From assembly GCA_034509735.1 (NCBI GenBank), contig JACGWO010000002.1:51209115-51273114 (forward strand): a stretch of DNA of 64,000 nt, read 5' to 3'. The notes under the pieces are model-generated. The model saw nothing but the letters and a program-made list of their open reading frames with translations, searched no databases and was not told the DNA's origin. A program made the position numbers and the translations under genes. Shown here piece after piece: positions 23,209 through 35,400 of the stretch. The stretch's first letter is position 1. The number at the start of each line of letters is the position of its first letter. The DNA comes from Sesamum alatum. Lineage: Eukaryota; Streptophyta; Magnoliopsida; Lamiales; Pedaliaceae.

Positions 23209-26200
23209 ATGGCGTCTAGCGAGCGAACGGTGTTGCAGTTGATACCATCGGCGGCAAGGGTGTCGGCCAGGGTTCATCCACTGGTGATATTCAACATCTG
23301 CGACTGCTATGTGAGGCGACCCGACCAAGCGGAGCGCGTCATCGGCACTCTCCTCGGATCTGTTTTGCCCGACGGCACTGTTGATATCCGAAACTGTTAC
23401 GCTGTTCCCCATAATGAATCATTGGATCAGGTTATTCGGCGTTTTTAGCTATTGATTTTTGAAGTCAAATTAAAATCATGCACTTTGTTTTGTTGTATCA
23501 TTAGTGGGTTGATCTGTTGTCTGCATTATTACATAGAGATAGATTTAAGCTGTAGCTTATTTAGACGAGTGTGCTGCGACTGTATTTTAATTTGATTTTG
23601 TGTTTGGATTCACTCAGTTGAAACTGCAAGTATAGTTTCGTGACATGAGCGTGTTGGTATTGTATTTAAATTTGGTTTCTTGATTAGATTGAATCAATGT
23701 TCTCTGTCTGGTGATATTGGCAGAGTGGCATAAAGTTGAGTATTTGGAATTTTCTATTAAGATTTTCTGTTTTTCTTTTTTCATAATTTAATGGTAAGAG
23801 TGCAGTCTCCGTTTGTTTAATACGTGTTAGTTTTGGTTTTAGGTTGCGCTGGATATTGATTATCATCACAATATGTTGTCCTCCCACCAGAAGGTGAATC
23901 CAAAGGAAGCCATTGTTGGATGGTAATTCTTGTCTTATTAGTTTTAGCTTTTTCCTATTATTTGTTTCAAATTTTGACTGGCTATGTGATAATAATTTGT
24001 TTGTGAAATTTAAACCTTTTATTACTCTCTGGAGATGCAATCTTGATATCTGCTGCGCATTTGCACTTGATGATATACATTTGTGCTTGGAGGCTAAAGC
24101 AACTTCTGCATTTATGGTGTTAATGTCTTACCGGTCGGGGTGGGGAAACAGGCTCATCCAGCCTGGGACTGGCCCGTTAAGTTGTCACCTGGGTCGATTT
24201 TGGTCTGGATTGGCCTAGGGCTGACTTAAAGAGGGTTTGTCCTGGGCCGGTCCCATGGGTGAACACTTGGGACCAGCTTGGTCCACTAGCCGATGTGGTC
24301 CAGGTCTAGCGGACCGAGCTGGTCCCAGCTCTTCAGCCCTGGACCAGTCCAAGACTGGCCCACTTAAAGCAGTCTTGGGCCGACCAGGCTCGGGCCTGTC
24401 TAAACAGTTGACAACTTGACTTGCTAGATGCTAATGGAAGTTTTTGACGATATTTCTACGGTCTGTTTTCTTTATGTCATTTTTCATGCTAACTAGGATT
24501 TTTGCAATTGATTTGGTTAACACAGATAATATTGAAGTGGTTGTCCCCCAAGCGTTGGTTTTATGCTTGTTTCTTTGAAATAATTGGTTTGATAGTGTGC
24601 ATGAGTTTCCTGATATCATGAAGTTAGAACTTATTTCTTAGTTTGGAATATATGATCATGAGCTTATGATACTTGTTTATGTTAATAGGTTTTCAACTGG
24701 TTTTGAAGTCACTGGCAGCAGTGCTTTGATCCATGAGTTTTACTCTAGAGAAGCTAGCAATCCTGTTCATTTGACTGTGGATACTGGGTTTAAAAATTGG
24801 GAGACTACAATAAAGGCTTTTGTTGCTATTAATTTATCTCTTGGAGATCAACAACTTGCTGCACAATTTCAAGAAGTTCCATTGGACCTACGCATGGTTG
24901 AGGCTGAGAAGGTTGGATGTATGTATCTATTCTTTGTTTAAGTCCTTGTTCCATCTGCAGAAGCATGTTTACTTATTTCTTTGTGCATGTGATGCATGGA
25001 TGTCCTTGTGCCACGGGGAGGGGGGGGGGGATGTGTGCGTTTGCGAGTGAGATTGCATGACATGAGGGCCCATATACAGGGATTAAAATTTGGTTTCTTT
25101 TGAAGGTATTATATATCTGAAGTTAATTCATTAACTTCTTAGGCACCGAATATATGCAATTATTCATTAGTTTTTGATTGGTTCGGCGTTATGTAGACAT
25201 AAATTTCATGCTTACTGACCTATTTGACAGCCTTTAGGACCTAACTTTATTGCCTTGGTTTATTGTGTTGACTTTGACTTCTCCATCTGGTTCATCCTGA
25301 CAACGCAGAGACTTCTCCATGGATGTGTATATATGAGATGTTGGCTGCCATGGTATCGTGGCTATACTTCTTATTGAAACATGGTTCATGATGAAGTGCC
25401 ATTTAGAGCAAGTATATTGATTGTGGTAACTGATAGTTCATATTTCAAGAATGATGCATGAGATTTGGCCACAATATGTTCATGTGTCGCTTGGTAACTT
25501 ACCTGATTAACTTATCTTGAGAGGAAATCATTTCTTACAAATTAGCTTCAATATCTATTTTGGTAGCAAATGTTGATTACTTTTGTATGTTGCAGTTGAC
25601 GTACTTAGGCCAACAAATGTTGACAAGCTTCCCAATGATATTGAAGGAATGGAAGCTTCGATGGGACGGTTGCTTGCTCTAATAGATGATGTCTACAAAT
25701 ATGTAGATGATGTTGTGGTGAGATAGCTGTTTAAGGCTTTAAGCTGTTGAGTTCTTATTTTCTGGCCCTTTCTCATTATATTGTTGGTTACTTTTTTCCC
25801 CTTTCAGGAGGACCGTGTTGCCTGTGATAGTAAAATAGGCAGATTCATATCAGATGCCATAGCATCCCTGCCGAAGCTATCACCACATGCTTTCAATAAG
25901 CTAGTGAATGATAGTCTACAGGTATCAACTCTTTCCACCCGATGAAGCATTGTCATTATCTTAATCAGGCTCTTGCTTGCTTTTGCTTTACTTATTTTTT
26001 GGAGAAAGTTTTTCATCTTTTTAGGGAAATAAGGAAGGCCAATATTTGGAAACAGGGGTTCCATTTTCATTTAAACGTAGAGTATTAATAAAGCAAATAT
26101 ATTGGTTAAGAAATAACAAAAGGGAATAGTTCTATTACCTTCTGTTTTTCTTATTATCAAGAAAGTATTAAAACAGAGGTGACTTGTTGATTGATTGATT

Positions 26201-26646
26201 TACCAAACAAACTGGAAACCGGTTGAATCTTCTCCGGGATATCTTATTTTTCTTCTAATGTGGCCATCAGGAAACTTAGAAAAGACACCATGAACACAGC
26301 TTAAGAACACTGGGGAAATCTTTAAATTTGGGTGATTGAACTTATACTTGAATGGAAATTGAAAGTCTTGAAACTCAAGTAAAAATCTTGGAATCACCAT
26401 GAAATTTTGATATCACGGGATATATTTTCATTGCTTTCACTCACCTTCCTCAAAATTAATTAACACCTTCCACCTTGCTGCAACTCGGATCTCCATTGTT
26501 GGTAAATTATGCATGACCCCGAGTTCATCTCATTTCAAAGTTTTCTCAACTTGCAGGACCAACTGCTGTTGCTTTATTTGTCTAGCATTACAAGAACACA
26601 ACTCAGCGTAGCTGAAAAGTTGAATACGGCTGCCCAGATCCTCTAA
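23209..26646 (+). CDS. EIF3F: Eukaryotic translation initiation factor 3 subunit F (MPN- protein)
   Basis: Six exons (23209-23430, 23843-23922, 24689-24918, 25596-25717, 25808-25921, 26557-26646) splice in phase to 285 residues, close to the plant eIF3f length of about 290. It is a subunit of eIF3, which binds the 40S ribosome during cytosolic translation initiation. The N terminus MASSERTVLQ and the MPN core VHPLVIFNICDCYVRR are diagnostic. The MPN domain spans about residues 24-155, and the C-terminal helices (DQLLLLYLSSITRTQLSVAEKL) belong to the complex-assembly part. The JAMM zinc ligands of active MPN+ enzymes are absent, as is normal for eIF3f. Intron 2 (766 bp) contains the GC-rich insert at 24130-24415. 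The upstream GGCCCA repeats and the CT leader suggest constitutive, growth-linked expression. All splice sites are GT-AG and there are no premature stops. Confidence 0.95.
24130..24415. mobile_element. GC-rich inverted-repeat insert in eIF3f intron 2
   Basis: About 285 bp of high GC are embedded in AT-rich intron sequence. The segment is dominated by variations of GGxCC/GGGCC (for example TCCTGGGCCGGTCCC, CTTGGGCCGACC). It contains an inverted pair, GGGACCAGCTTGGTCC near 24270 and GGACCGAGCTGGTCCC near 24311. It looks like the subterminal region of a DNA transposon or a foldback element. No transposase and no clear target duplication were found. It is removed with the intron and does not affect the reading frame. 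Confidence 0.5.
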
Positions 26647-27215
26647 CTCGTTTTGCCATTTTGCTTTGATGAGCTCTCGCGCTTCGGTGGCTCGTCTGGT
26701 GTCTTAGTTGATGCCTGACAATTCGAGTGGTTTCTTCCTCACCCCCGTGAGGGAAAATTTTGGCCTCGGTCTGGTTAAACAGACATTACGTTTCTTCTCT
26801 TTTACTTTCCCTCTTTGCAGAGAGTAAGTGGCATTTTGCAGTGGCCTTTAGTAGTTATTTATGGAGGTGAATAGGATTAGGGAACCGTATCCTTGAATGG
26901 TCCGATGGCACAGGCAATAAGACTTGCAAGCGTATCATTCATTTCCACAATTGGCAACCTGTTCAGTGCATGAGTTCGTAGTCTAAGTTAGGCAGTGGAA
27001 ATGTGTAGACAACATTCTTTGCATTCAATTATGTTTATAATAATTGTTTTCACCCATAAATCAAAATCACTTGCTATCTTTTCCTCACTTTGTTTTCTCC
27101 ATTATTTTAATCTCCATTAGACATTCTCTTCTCTAAATAATTTGCTATGCGAATGTGGACACAAATAAATACTTTCCATGATGAAAGGAATTAGTAGTAT
27201 TATTTACAAGAAAAA
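26647..27215 (+). other. eIF3f 3' untranslated region and downstream spacer
   Basis: The first 350 bases have gene-like composition (GC near the exon average) and are probably 3' UTR. After about 27000 the sequence returns to AT-rich spacer. No other gene is visible. Confidence 0.4.
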
Positions 27216-27538
27216 GGTAAATTATAACGGCCTTCGACTCTTTCTTTGTTTGGAATATTACAAATACCTTCTACAAATGAAAAATAATTATTTGATATTT
27301 GTTGTAATTGCGAATACTTTTTTGTTGTTTGAAATATTACAAATACCTCTTTTAAATGAAAAATAATTATGTAGCCTGTAGATTGTACGGTGAAAATTAT
27401 TATTTTACTCTTGTTGAATTATTGTTAGAAGAATGTCAAAATTAAGGAGTAATTTTTCAAACAACGAGTGGGTATTGTAATTATATCAAATCTATATCTA
27501 TCTATATCTATATCTATACTCTATATAATTTATATCTA
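27216..27538. repeat. Short duplicated block and probable MITE remnant
   Basis: The phrase 'tttg.ttggaatattacaaatacct' followed by 'aaatgaaaaataattat' occurs twice, at about 27245-27298 and 27323-27370. The outer strings 'ggtaaattataacgg' and 'ggtattgtaattat' could be the two ends of a decayed MITE. It is followed by a 'tctatatcta' microsatellite (27490-27540) that abuts the large Helitron. Confidence 0.35.
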
Positions 27539-30484
27539 TCTATACTCTATATAAATGTGTGAATACTCAAGTTGTTTGTTCCCCATTGTGAAAAGGCAAA
27601 TATACCCTCATTCAAATATTAATTGTTATATTACAAATTCTTGAATTTTAACAATTTAGAATTCTAAATATTTTAAACCTCCTCCATATAAATTTAGGAT
27701 AAAAAAACTAAATTGTGAATCATGAATGAATTCAATTACACAGAATTTTAATAATTTGCTTCTAATTGTGAATCATGAGTGAGTCTAATTACATAGACCT
27801 ATCCCGCATTAAATTTTAATAACATTCACATAAAATTATATTATAATTAGTTATAGAAAAAATAAAATTCTATAAGAAAAATATTTAAGAGTCTTAATTG
27901 CTCTAAACTACTTAGTGTTGAATAACACATTCAACTAAAAAAAACAATATGCCAAATAATATTTCAAGACAATTACTTTGCTAGAAGAAATCTTAATTAT
28001 ATTAAGAAAGTTTTAATTTACCATGACATATTAAATTTTAAAATAAACTACACATTAATAATATATAAAATACAATCTAAATTTAAATACATATATATAA
28101 TAACGAATAAATATCACAATTGAATTACAAATTAAAATTGATATATGGATATGATATTATTAAATTGAAATTGCTTGTGAAAATTCAACTATGGATTGAA
28201 TCTTTTAGTACTTAACTTTTTTAGTATTAGATAACTTGAATGCTTTACTTTTACCTCTGTTGTTTTTTTGTATATTAATTAATAGAATAAAAGTATTGCA
28301 ACAACAAATGTGACATAAAAAATTAAGTTGTAACATAATATATTATTGAATAAAAAATAGATTACAACAATCGGTGCATATGAAAATAAGATTAAGAAGT
28401 TAAACTAAAAACATATAGAATTAAAGATTACCTTATAAAGGCAAAAAATAAAATTTTATATAATAATATTTCAAAAATTAGAAGGTAATAATACTTTGAC
28501 AATATTTAAAAGTCGATATTGAAATATAATTACCATTAGGATTTTACAATACAAAATATTGGTAATATTGTCCAATTAAATTATATTTTTATAATAATAG
28601 TCAATAAATAATTAGTTTGTAATCATTTAGTGTCAATAAATTAAAAAATCAATGAAATTCAAAATATAGGAAAAGAAAATATATTACATACACAGATATA
28701 ATATAACAAAATCAAACAATAGCAGAGAGACACAATAAAGTTTACGAATAAAAATTGATCAATTTTATTAAAATGAAATTTCTTCTAAAATGGAATAACG
28801 GATAAGTATCAAAATTTAATTACAAATAAAAAATATCAATCTGATTAAATTAGAAGTGCTATTGAAAAATTAAAAAGAGCTAACTAATTGATTTTATTTC
28901 AATATTAATAGACTAAAAACACCATGTCCCCTTCCCCCTGCACCCCTAAGACATTGACATTGAAGAAGATAATAAATAGTAATATAATAAATAATTTAAT
29001 TTAAAACCTTATCTTATTGAGCAGTAAATTAACTAACATAATTGTAGGTACTAACGAAACATATATAACTATTTTTATGCTTTAAAATGTGCATAAAAGT
29101 TGTAATATTTGGTCCATTTTTATTATTATACACTTAACACCCACATGGTATTTTCTTTTGAATATCCAAGAGGGAAAGGTGATATGGAACCAAAATTGCT
29201 ACTTTTTAATATTTACGGGACTGAAAGTGAGAATCCCAAAATCAATGGACCAAATAAAATTGGAAAGGACCTAAGTTACAGACTGAAAAATGCTATTCCC
29301 CCTTATGAAAATAAGAAAAGTCAAATGGCGAGTAAACATTAATACAATAACAATTAAAAGTATAAAATTTTAAAATAATTATATACTAACACATTAGTAC
29401 AATTACATTTTCATATTAAGAAATTAATAAATTTTGAGAACAAACTTAGTACAATAACATAATAAATAAATATTGAGTTGATTATGTTGAAATTAGAAAA
29501 AAAGGTGATAAATAAATAAGCCAATTAAAATAATATATTTTTTCCGTAATAAATTTATAAACATAACTTAAAAGTTTAAAAAGGATGAGTACTAAAGAGA
29601 ATAAAAATTGATATATGAATAGAATATTATTAAATTAAAATTGCTTATGAAAATTCAACTATTAAGTGAATCCATTAGCCCTTGATTTTTTTAGTATTAG
29701 ATAATTTCGAATGTTTTACTTTTACATCTATTATTTCTTTTTTAAAAGTGAAAAATAAAATTTTATACAATAATATTTCAAAATATAGAAGTTAATAAAG
29801 CATGTAAATAATGCTTTGACAATATAAAAGAATTGATACTGAAATATGATTAACATACATTATAGGATCTTACAATACAAATATTGGTACTATGGTCCAA
29901 TTTGATTATAGCTTTATAACAATAGTCAATAAATAATTAGTTTGTAATAGTGTCAATAAATTAAAAATAAATGACACTCAGATATAACAGTAAAAGAAAA
30001 CGTACAACACACACATACAAAATGTAACAAAAAATAAAATAAAATAAAACAATAGAAAATAGGCATAATAAAACCTACAAATAAAATTGATCAATTTGTT
30101 TTATTAAATTGGAATATCTTCTATCCAAGACAAGGAGCTTTGAATAATTATTTTTATTTTAATATTAATTTTTTGAATATCATTATTTTATATTTTCATA
30201 TTAATTGGTTTGATACACAATGATGAAATAATCATTAGTGAATATACGAAAAATAAAATTTTAATTTTGGAGAATATATTTTTATTCAATAATACCAATT
30301 GAATTAAAAAAGTAAATTGAATAGTTTCCTTATCAATTTAAATAGTTATTATCAATTTTTTTGAAAATATTATATACTAATATTTTAATGAAAAAAATAT
30401 GAATAATATCATGAACTAACATACATAATATATTTACTTCTAAAAATATATTTGTACACGTGCATCGCACGTCATCCTTTCTAG
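27539..30484 (+). mobile_element. Non-autonomous Helitron, 2.9 kb, with an internal duplication
   Basis: The 5' end TCTATACTCTATATAAATG follows an A. The 3' end has a perfect 6-bp-stem hairpin (ACGTGC-atc-GCACGT, 30458-30472), eight bases, then CTAG (30481-30484) before T. These are the defining Helitron features. The interior is over 75% AT by eye and holds no RepHel protein. A segment of about 650 bp (28134-28788) recurs in shorter form at 29604-30123. A small frame at 29089-29342 shows no recognised domain. It lies between eIF3f and RPN8 and accounts for most of the distance between them. Confidence 0.85.
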
Positions 30485-30732
30485 TTTCAAGAAAAATATT
30501 TGTAATTTATCAAAAAAAACAAACAAAAAAAATTTGAGAAAGGTAAGCCTGGATATGCAAGCTTGAATTAAATTCATGCTATAGTTGACATTTTATATAG
30601 TGTATGGATGATCGCCACATATATCACAAATTGGGTCTGTTGGGTAGCACAGCTGAACCCATTACCCCTTTGAGACCCATTAACATAGTTAATAATAAGC
30701 AAACTAAAATGACGAAAGAAGTAGTTTTGAGC

Positions 30733-30844
30733 CCATTGGGTCTCTAGCATTTCGTTGATTTATAAATTGGGCTTTTTAGTTGAATTTTTAAAGGCCCAAG
30801 GCCCATAAAACAATAATGCTGAAAACTCTCTCTCTCTCTCTCTC
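30733..30844 (+). promoter_or_regulatory. RPN8 promoter: paired site-II elements and CT leader
   Basis: Two GGCCCA motifs lie almost back to back (30793-30798 and 30800-30805), with further GCCCATTGGG near 30733 and TTGGGCT near 30766. A perfect (CT)n run follows at 30826-30844. The start codon is at 31020. The combination is the same as at the eIF3f promoter. Confidence 0.55.
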
Positions 30845-31019
30845 CGAATACAAAAAGAAAAGCCAAATGTCTTTTTTGGCAATACAAATAGAATAGCTGC
30901 AATAGCAGAAGCATATATAAATTTCTTTCCGCCCAAGAAATTGAAATTCATCGCCACAAAACCCCCTCAGAGTAAAGGAAACGAGAGGCGAATAAAGGAG
31001 AAATAAACAATTCAAAGAA

Positions 31020-34000
31020 ATGGACGTGATAAAATCGCAGCAGATATCGTCGCGGCCGATCGAGAAGGTGGTGGTGCACCCGCTGGTGCTGCTGAGCATC
31101 GTCGACCACTACAACCGTGTGGCGCGGGACACTAGGAAGCGTGTCGTCGGAGTTCTGCTCGGGACTTCCTTTAAAGGAACCGTTGACGTCACCAACAGCT
31201 ATGCCGGTCCGTGTTTCTTTTCAGATCTGATAGTTTTCTTTCACTACATCGGTTGTTGAGGTTTAATTTCGTAAAGTTTTTAGTTGTTTTTGTTGTTCAT
31301 TGTGTTGGGATTTCGAAGGAGTTGTATTACAGCTGATAAATACTTCCACTCGCTTGCTTTGTAGTGGAGATTCCCTTTTTTTTTAAGGTAGTTTATAGGA
31401 GGGTAAGCAATTTGGCTGATACTGATTGTACGCTTTGCGGGTTATTTAGGGTTTAGAATTTGGCTTGTGGTGTAGGAAGTTAATGCAACCATGGAAGTAA
31501 GAAGAAATTTGAAATGGATGTAGATGATATTGAGTTTTGCTTGTGTCTTTAGGAAATTATCAGAAAATGAGGCATGTTTTTTAATATTTACAAGCGTGAA
31601 AGTGTGGAACTGTGCCCGCATAGATTGTAGTGCTGCAACCTGAGAGTGGTCAAGGGGTTGAATTTTTAGAAGTGTTCACTGAGGAGCATTCCTTTAGAAA
31701 CTTTGTTCTTTTGCTTCGGTTAACAACTGCGTTTGCGTTGGGATAGAACCAAAATGAGGAAGGTCGGAATTATTATCAATCTAGCTCATATCAATTCTTT
31801 GTTTAGCTACTTATGATTTATCTAGCAGCATGTTTTGTGCTTATGTTTTCCAGGAGGACTTGTATCCAATTTGACAAACTTGCTACTTCTATTTTAGCTC
31901 AATTGCATGTGAACATCATATTAAGAATCTTCTTATTTATTGCTTTAGTAAGTCGTCATTCTGTTAAATCTTGTTCTCCTGGCGACAGATTGAGATTTGG
32001 TAATATTCTGGTGGTTATTGTAACATAAACTTATCTGAGATCGGGAAACCTTTTTCTGGTTATTATTACCTACTATTCAAAAGAATAAATGCAAAGACAT
32101 CATCTATACATCTCTCAATTTTCTATAATGACGAAGAGTAGAATCTTGGTGACGTATTATATTTAAGTATGGTTAGATAGCCTTCTTTCGATGGTGCTTC
32201 AAGTTTGATTTCATCACATGCTAATACTAGTTCATTTTCTTTAAGAAATACCATGAAACTTGGGTTCTTTGGAGTACTCACAATGACATTATACAATCCT
32301 TTCCATTCAGTAGATCCCCTGCTTTATTAATTAATAGACAGCATCCTTTCTTTTGCTTTTCCTAAGAGTGTTGCAACTCTTGAAGCGCTACTGTGTTCAT
32401 CAGTTGCATAAGCTATGCTTTTGCTGATGTATCTGCCTAAACAGTGCCTTTTGAAGAAGACGACAAGGACCCTAGCATCTGGTTTCTTGATCATAATTAC
32501 CATGAAGCGATGTTTTCCATGTTCAGAAGAATAAATGGTAAGTAATTTGCCATCAATATAGTTTGTGTTTCTGATCTAATAGTTTCAGGAGTTTAACAAG
32601 CTGATGTGCATATAAATCTTTTCAGCCAAGGAGCATGTTGTTGGCTGGTACAGCACGGGTCCAAAACTGAGGGAGAATGACCTAAATATTCATGGACTTT
32701 TCCATGAGTAAGATTTCTGCTTATAAAGATTTAGACTGCTTTTCCTCTGTTGTTGGAGAGTAAATGATGAGCTACATTCCTTTGTGTTGGTGGCTGTTTA
32801 TTGTCCTTGTGCTATATTAATTTAGCGTGTAATTGATAAGAATTTGAACTTGGCTGGTGACATATAACAAGCGACTCCATGAAGTTTATTTTAATGACCT
32901 AGTGCTACTACGTTTAGTAACTTTGTTGAATTAATATCATCAGGAGCTGACACAAATTTTAGTAAGGTGGAGCCTACCAGATTTTTGTTAGAATAGATAC
33001 TTTGGTCAACTCAAACATTTCCTTTAGAAACTTAGTTGGTTTTGATTTTTTTTCCCGCCCTTTCCTCTAATGTTGTGAACTATGACTGTCGTACCTTTTT
33101 CATTGCTTTGTGCACTTACTTTAGAGTCTTAGACGAGCTCAAAATACCGCCAAACGGAGAGGGCCTTCTTCTCTTCTCTGATTTACTTCCAGCTTAGTTA
33201 AAATTATGTGGATTTCCTGGAGAGTGTCCAAATTGTGACATCAAGTTTTTGTAGTCAATTCAAGATGCAGCATATCTGCTTTCCATTCCTTTGATTACCT
33301 TAGCCAGTTTTTTTTTTCTTTCTCGCCATGTTTTTTTCTGGACTTCTCTCATTACCTTTGCTACTCATGCGTTTATCTTTTAAAGAAGTTTCTATAAAAT
33401 TGACTTTTCAACATATTTCTCTTATTGCAGCTATGTTCCCACACCTGTACTGGTCATTATTGATGTTCAGCCAAAAGAGCTTGGAATACCTACTAAAGCT
33501 TATTATGCCGTTGAGGAAGTTAAAGAGGTATGATATAATGAAAGGTGAAAATTCTGAATAACGATCGGGTCATATGAGAAGATATGGTCTAATGTTTGAA
33601 TTAACTTGCAGAATGCCACTCAGAAAAGCCAGAAAGTGTTTGTGCATGTTCCTTCAGAAATCGCTGCTCATGAAGTTGAAGAAATTGGTACTGTTATCCC
33701 ATAAGTTTGCATTTGACTTTTGTTCTTGCTTTTGGTACTTGATTTGGTATTTCCAACTGGCCTTTGATGTTTAGTTTCTCAAGGCATTTTAGGTCTATTT
33801 TCCTCTCTCCTATACAAGCTACTTACAGTTTCTACGTATCCTTCTTATGATAGGAGTGGAACACTTGTTAAGAGACGTAAAAGACACAACTATCAGCACC
33901 CTTGCAACAGAGGTCTCATTTTGGAATCTTCACCCATTTTACTGAGCTGATGGTTAAAAATCAGATTCTAATACAACCTATATTCCCGTTCTGCTGATGA

Positions 34001-35400
34001 TAATCTGATTTTCTGTGACTAACTAGAGAAAATTAAAAATTTGTTTATCTTTATGCTGTTCAGGTGACTGGAAAACTTGCTGCTTTGAAGGGATTGGATG
34101 CACGGCTGAAGGAGATCCGAAGTTATCTTGATCTGGTTATTGAAGGGAAGCTCCCTTTGAACCATGAAATCCTCTACCATCTCCAGGTATCTTTTTACAT
34201 TAGACACGTGAAGCTCCCAACCCAATGACAATATGTAAATAAATAAATAGATATATGTTGTTCAATCCTGGTCCATCCCACAAGCAGAAATCAATTTTTA
34301 CATCTCATCTTGAACGCTACCCTATTTATACAGGATGTGTTCAACCTACTCCCAAATCTAAATGTGTCTGAACTAGTCAAAGCTTTTGCAGGTAAAAAGT
34401 TGGATGTTTAGTCTTTGCTATTTCTTAATTGATAAGTTCGTGGCCTACATTTGGCTGAGGACTTGCCAGCTTTTGTTAATATGATAGTCGATGTGTTCTT
34501 GTTACAGTGAAAACAAATGATATGATGTTGGTCATATATCTGTCGTCCCTTATCAGAAGCGTGATTGCTCTCCATAATTTGATCAATAACAAGGTGAGAT
34601 ATTCTTTCCATTTTGTCTTTTTATGTATCATTTTAATTGTAAGGTGACTAAGCGACTTAAGTATCCATTACTATCTGTGGATCCTGTTGTTCCCAGTTGG
34701 GTGATACATGAGACTTATGTAGACTGCTGAGTAGGTGGTAGACTTGGGGCTGTAGATATGTGCCAGGTGTGGTTTATTGTTGGAGTTATAGTTGTTCCAG
34801 TAATTTTCCTTGATTATATTTCCATAGAGCGGGGAAAGCAATTGAAGGTAGAAGTTGTGCTGAACGTGAACTATGAATTATTATATACGGGAATGTATCG
34901 GGTGGAAGTAATAATGATAATTTAGCTTGTTACATGGAATGTAGCTTCAAAAAGCAGGTTTGTCAAAAGCCAATTTATTTATGTACATTTTTACCATAAA
35001 CATCATTTTCACTTAAACCCCTGCTCTGCAGCTAGTATACTATATTCTTTGATGGTTCTTCATTTACCAAGCACAAAATCCTATGTTATGGTAACTTTTA
35101 TGTTGGTGAGCAAAAAATTATACTTGTGATTGAAAAATAGCAAGATTAGTATACTCCATGGAATTAGCTCATCCTGAAATAGTAAAACGTAGCAAGAGAG
35201 CTTGTTTTTGAGAGCTGACTAGGCATGAGTTGGACCTATGGTCCTGCGTCCTGTGTTCTCTCTGGGATGATGGAAAAGAACTTAAATTTTGGGTATGGAG
35301 TTTTTGATATTTGGAAAAATGATTTCAGATGCTCAACAAAGAACACGAAAAGGCAGAAGACTCAAAGCCAGTTGCCGTCCCTGCTGCTGCTGGCAGCTAA
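31020..35400 (+). CDS. RPN8: 26S proteasome non-ATPase regulatory subunit 7 (RPN8), MPN- protein
   Basis: Ten exons (31020-31206, 32445-32537, 32626-32707, 33431-33527, 33612-33687, 33854-33912, 34064-34186, 34334-34391, 34508-34593, 35329-35400) join in phase to 310 residues, matching plant RPN8 (about 308-310). RPN8 is the inactive MPN partner of the deubiquitinase RPN11 in the proteasome lid, in cytosol and nucleus. The MPN domain covers about residues 15-150: [47 protein letters not shown] and [17 protein letters not shown]. The helical C-terminal part includes [15 protein letters not shown] and [20 protein letters not shown], which bundles with other lid subunits. There is no JAMM zinc triad, as expected. 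The Lys/Glu-rich tail is short. All introns are GT-AG. Site-II motifs upstream fit the co-regulated growth-gene class. Confidence 0.96.

Noticed and set aside
24237..24419. Frame reading through the GC-rich insert in eIF3f intron 2
   Set aside because: Repetitive Gly/Ser/Pro peptide in a GGGCC-rich segment. It is intronic, and the flanking eIF3f exons already join in phase.
29089..29342. Captured gene in the large Helitron
   Set aside because: The frames are AT-biased, overlap in two registers and match no known domain by eye.
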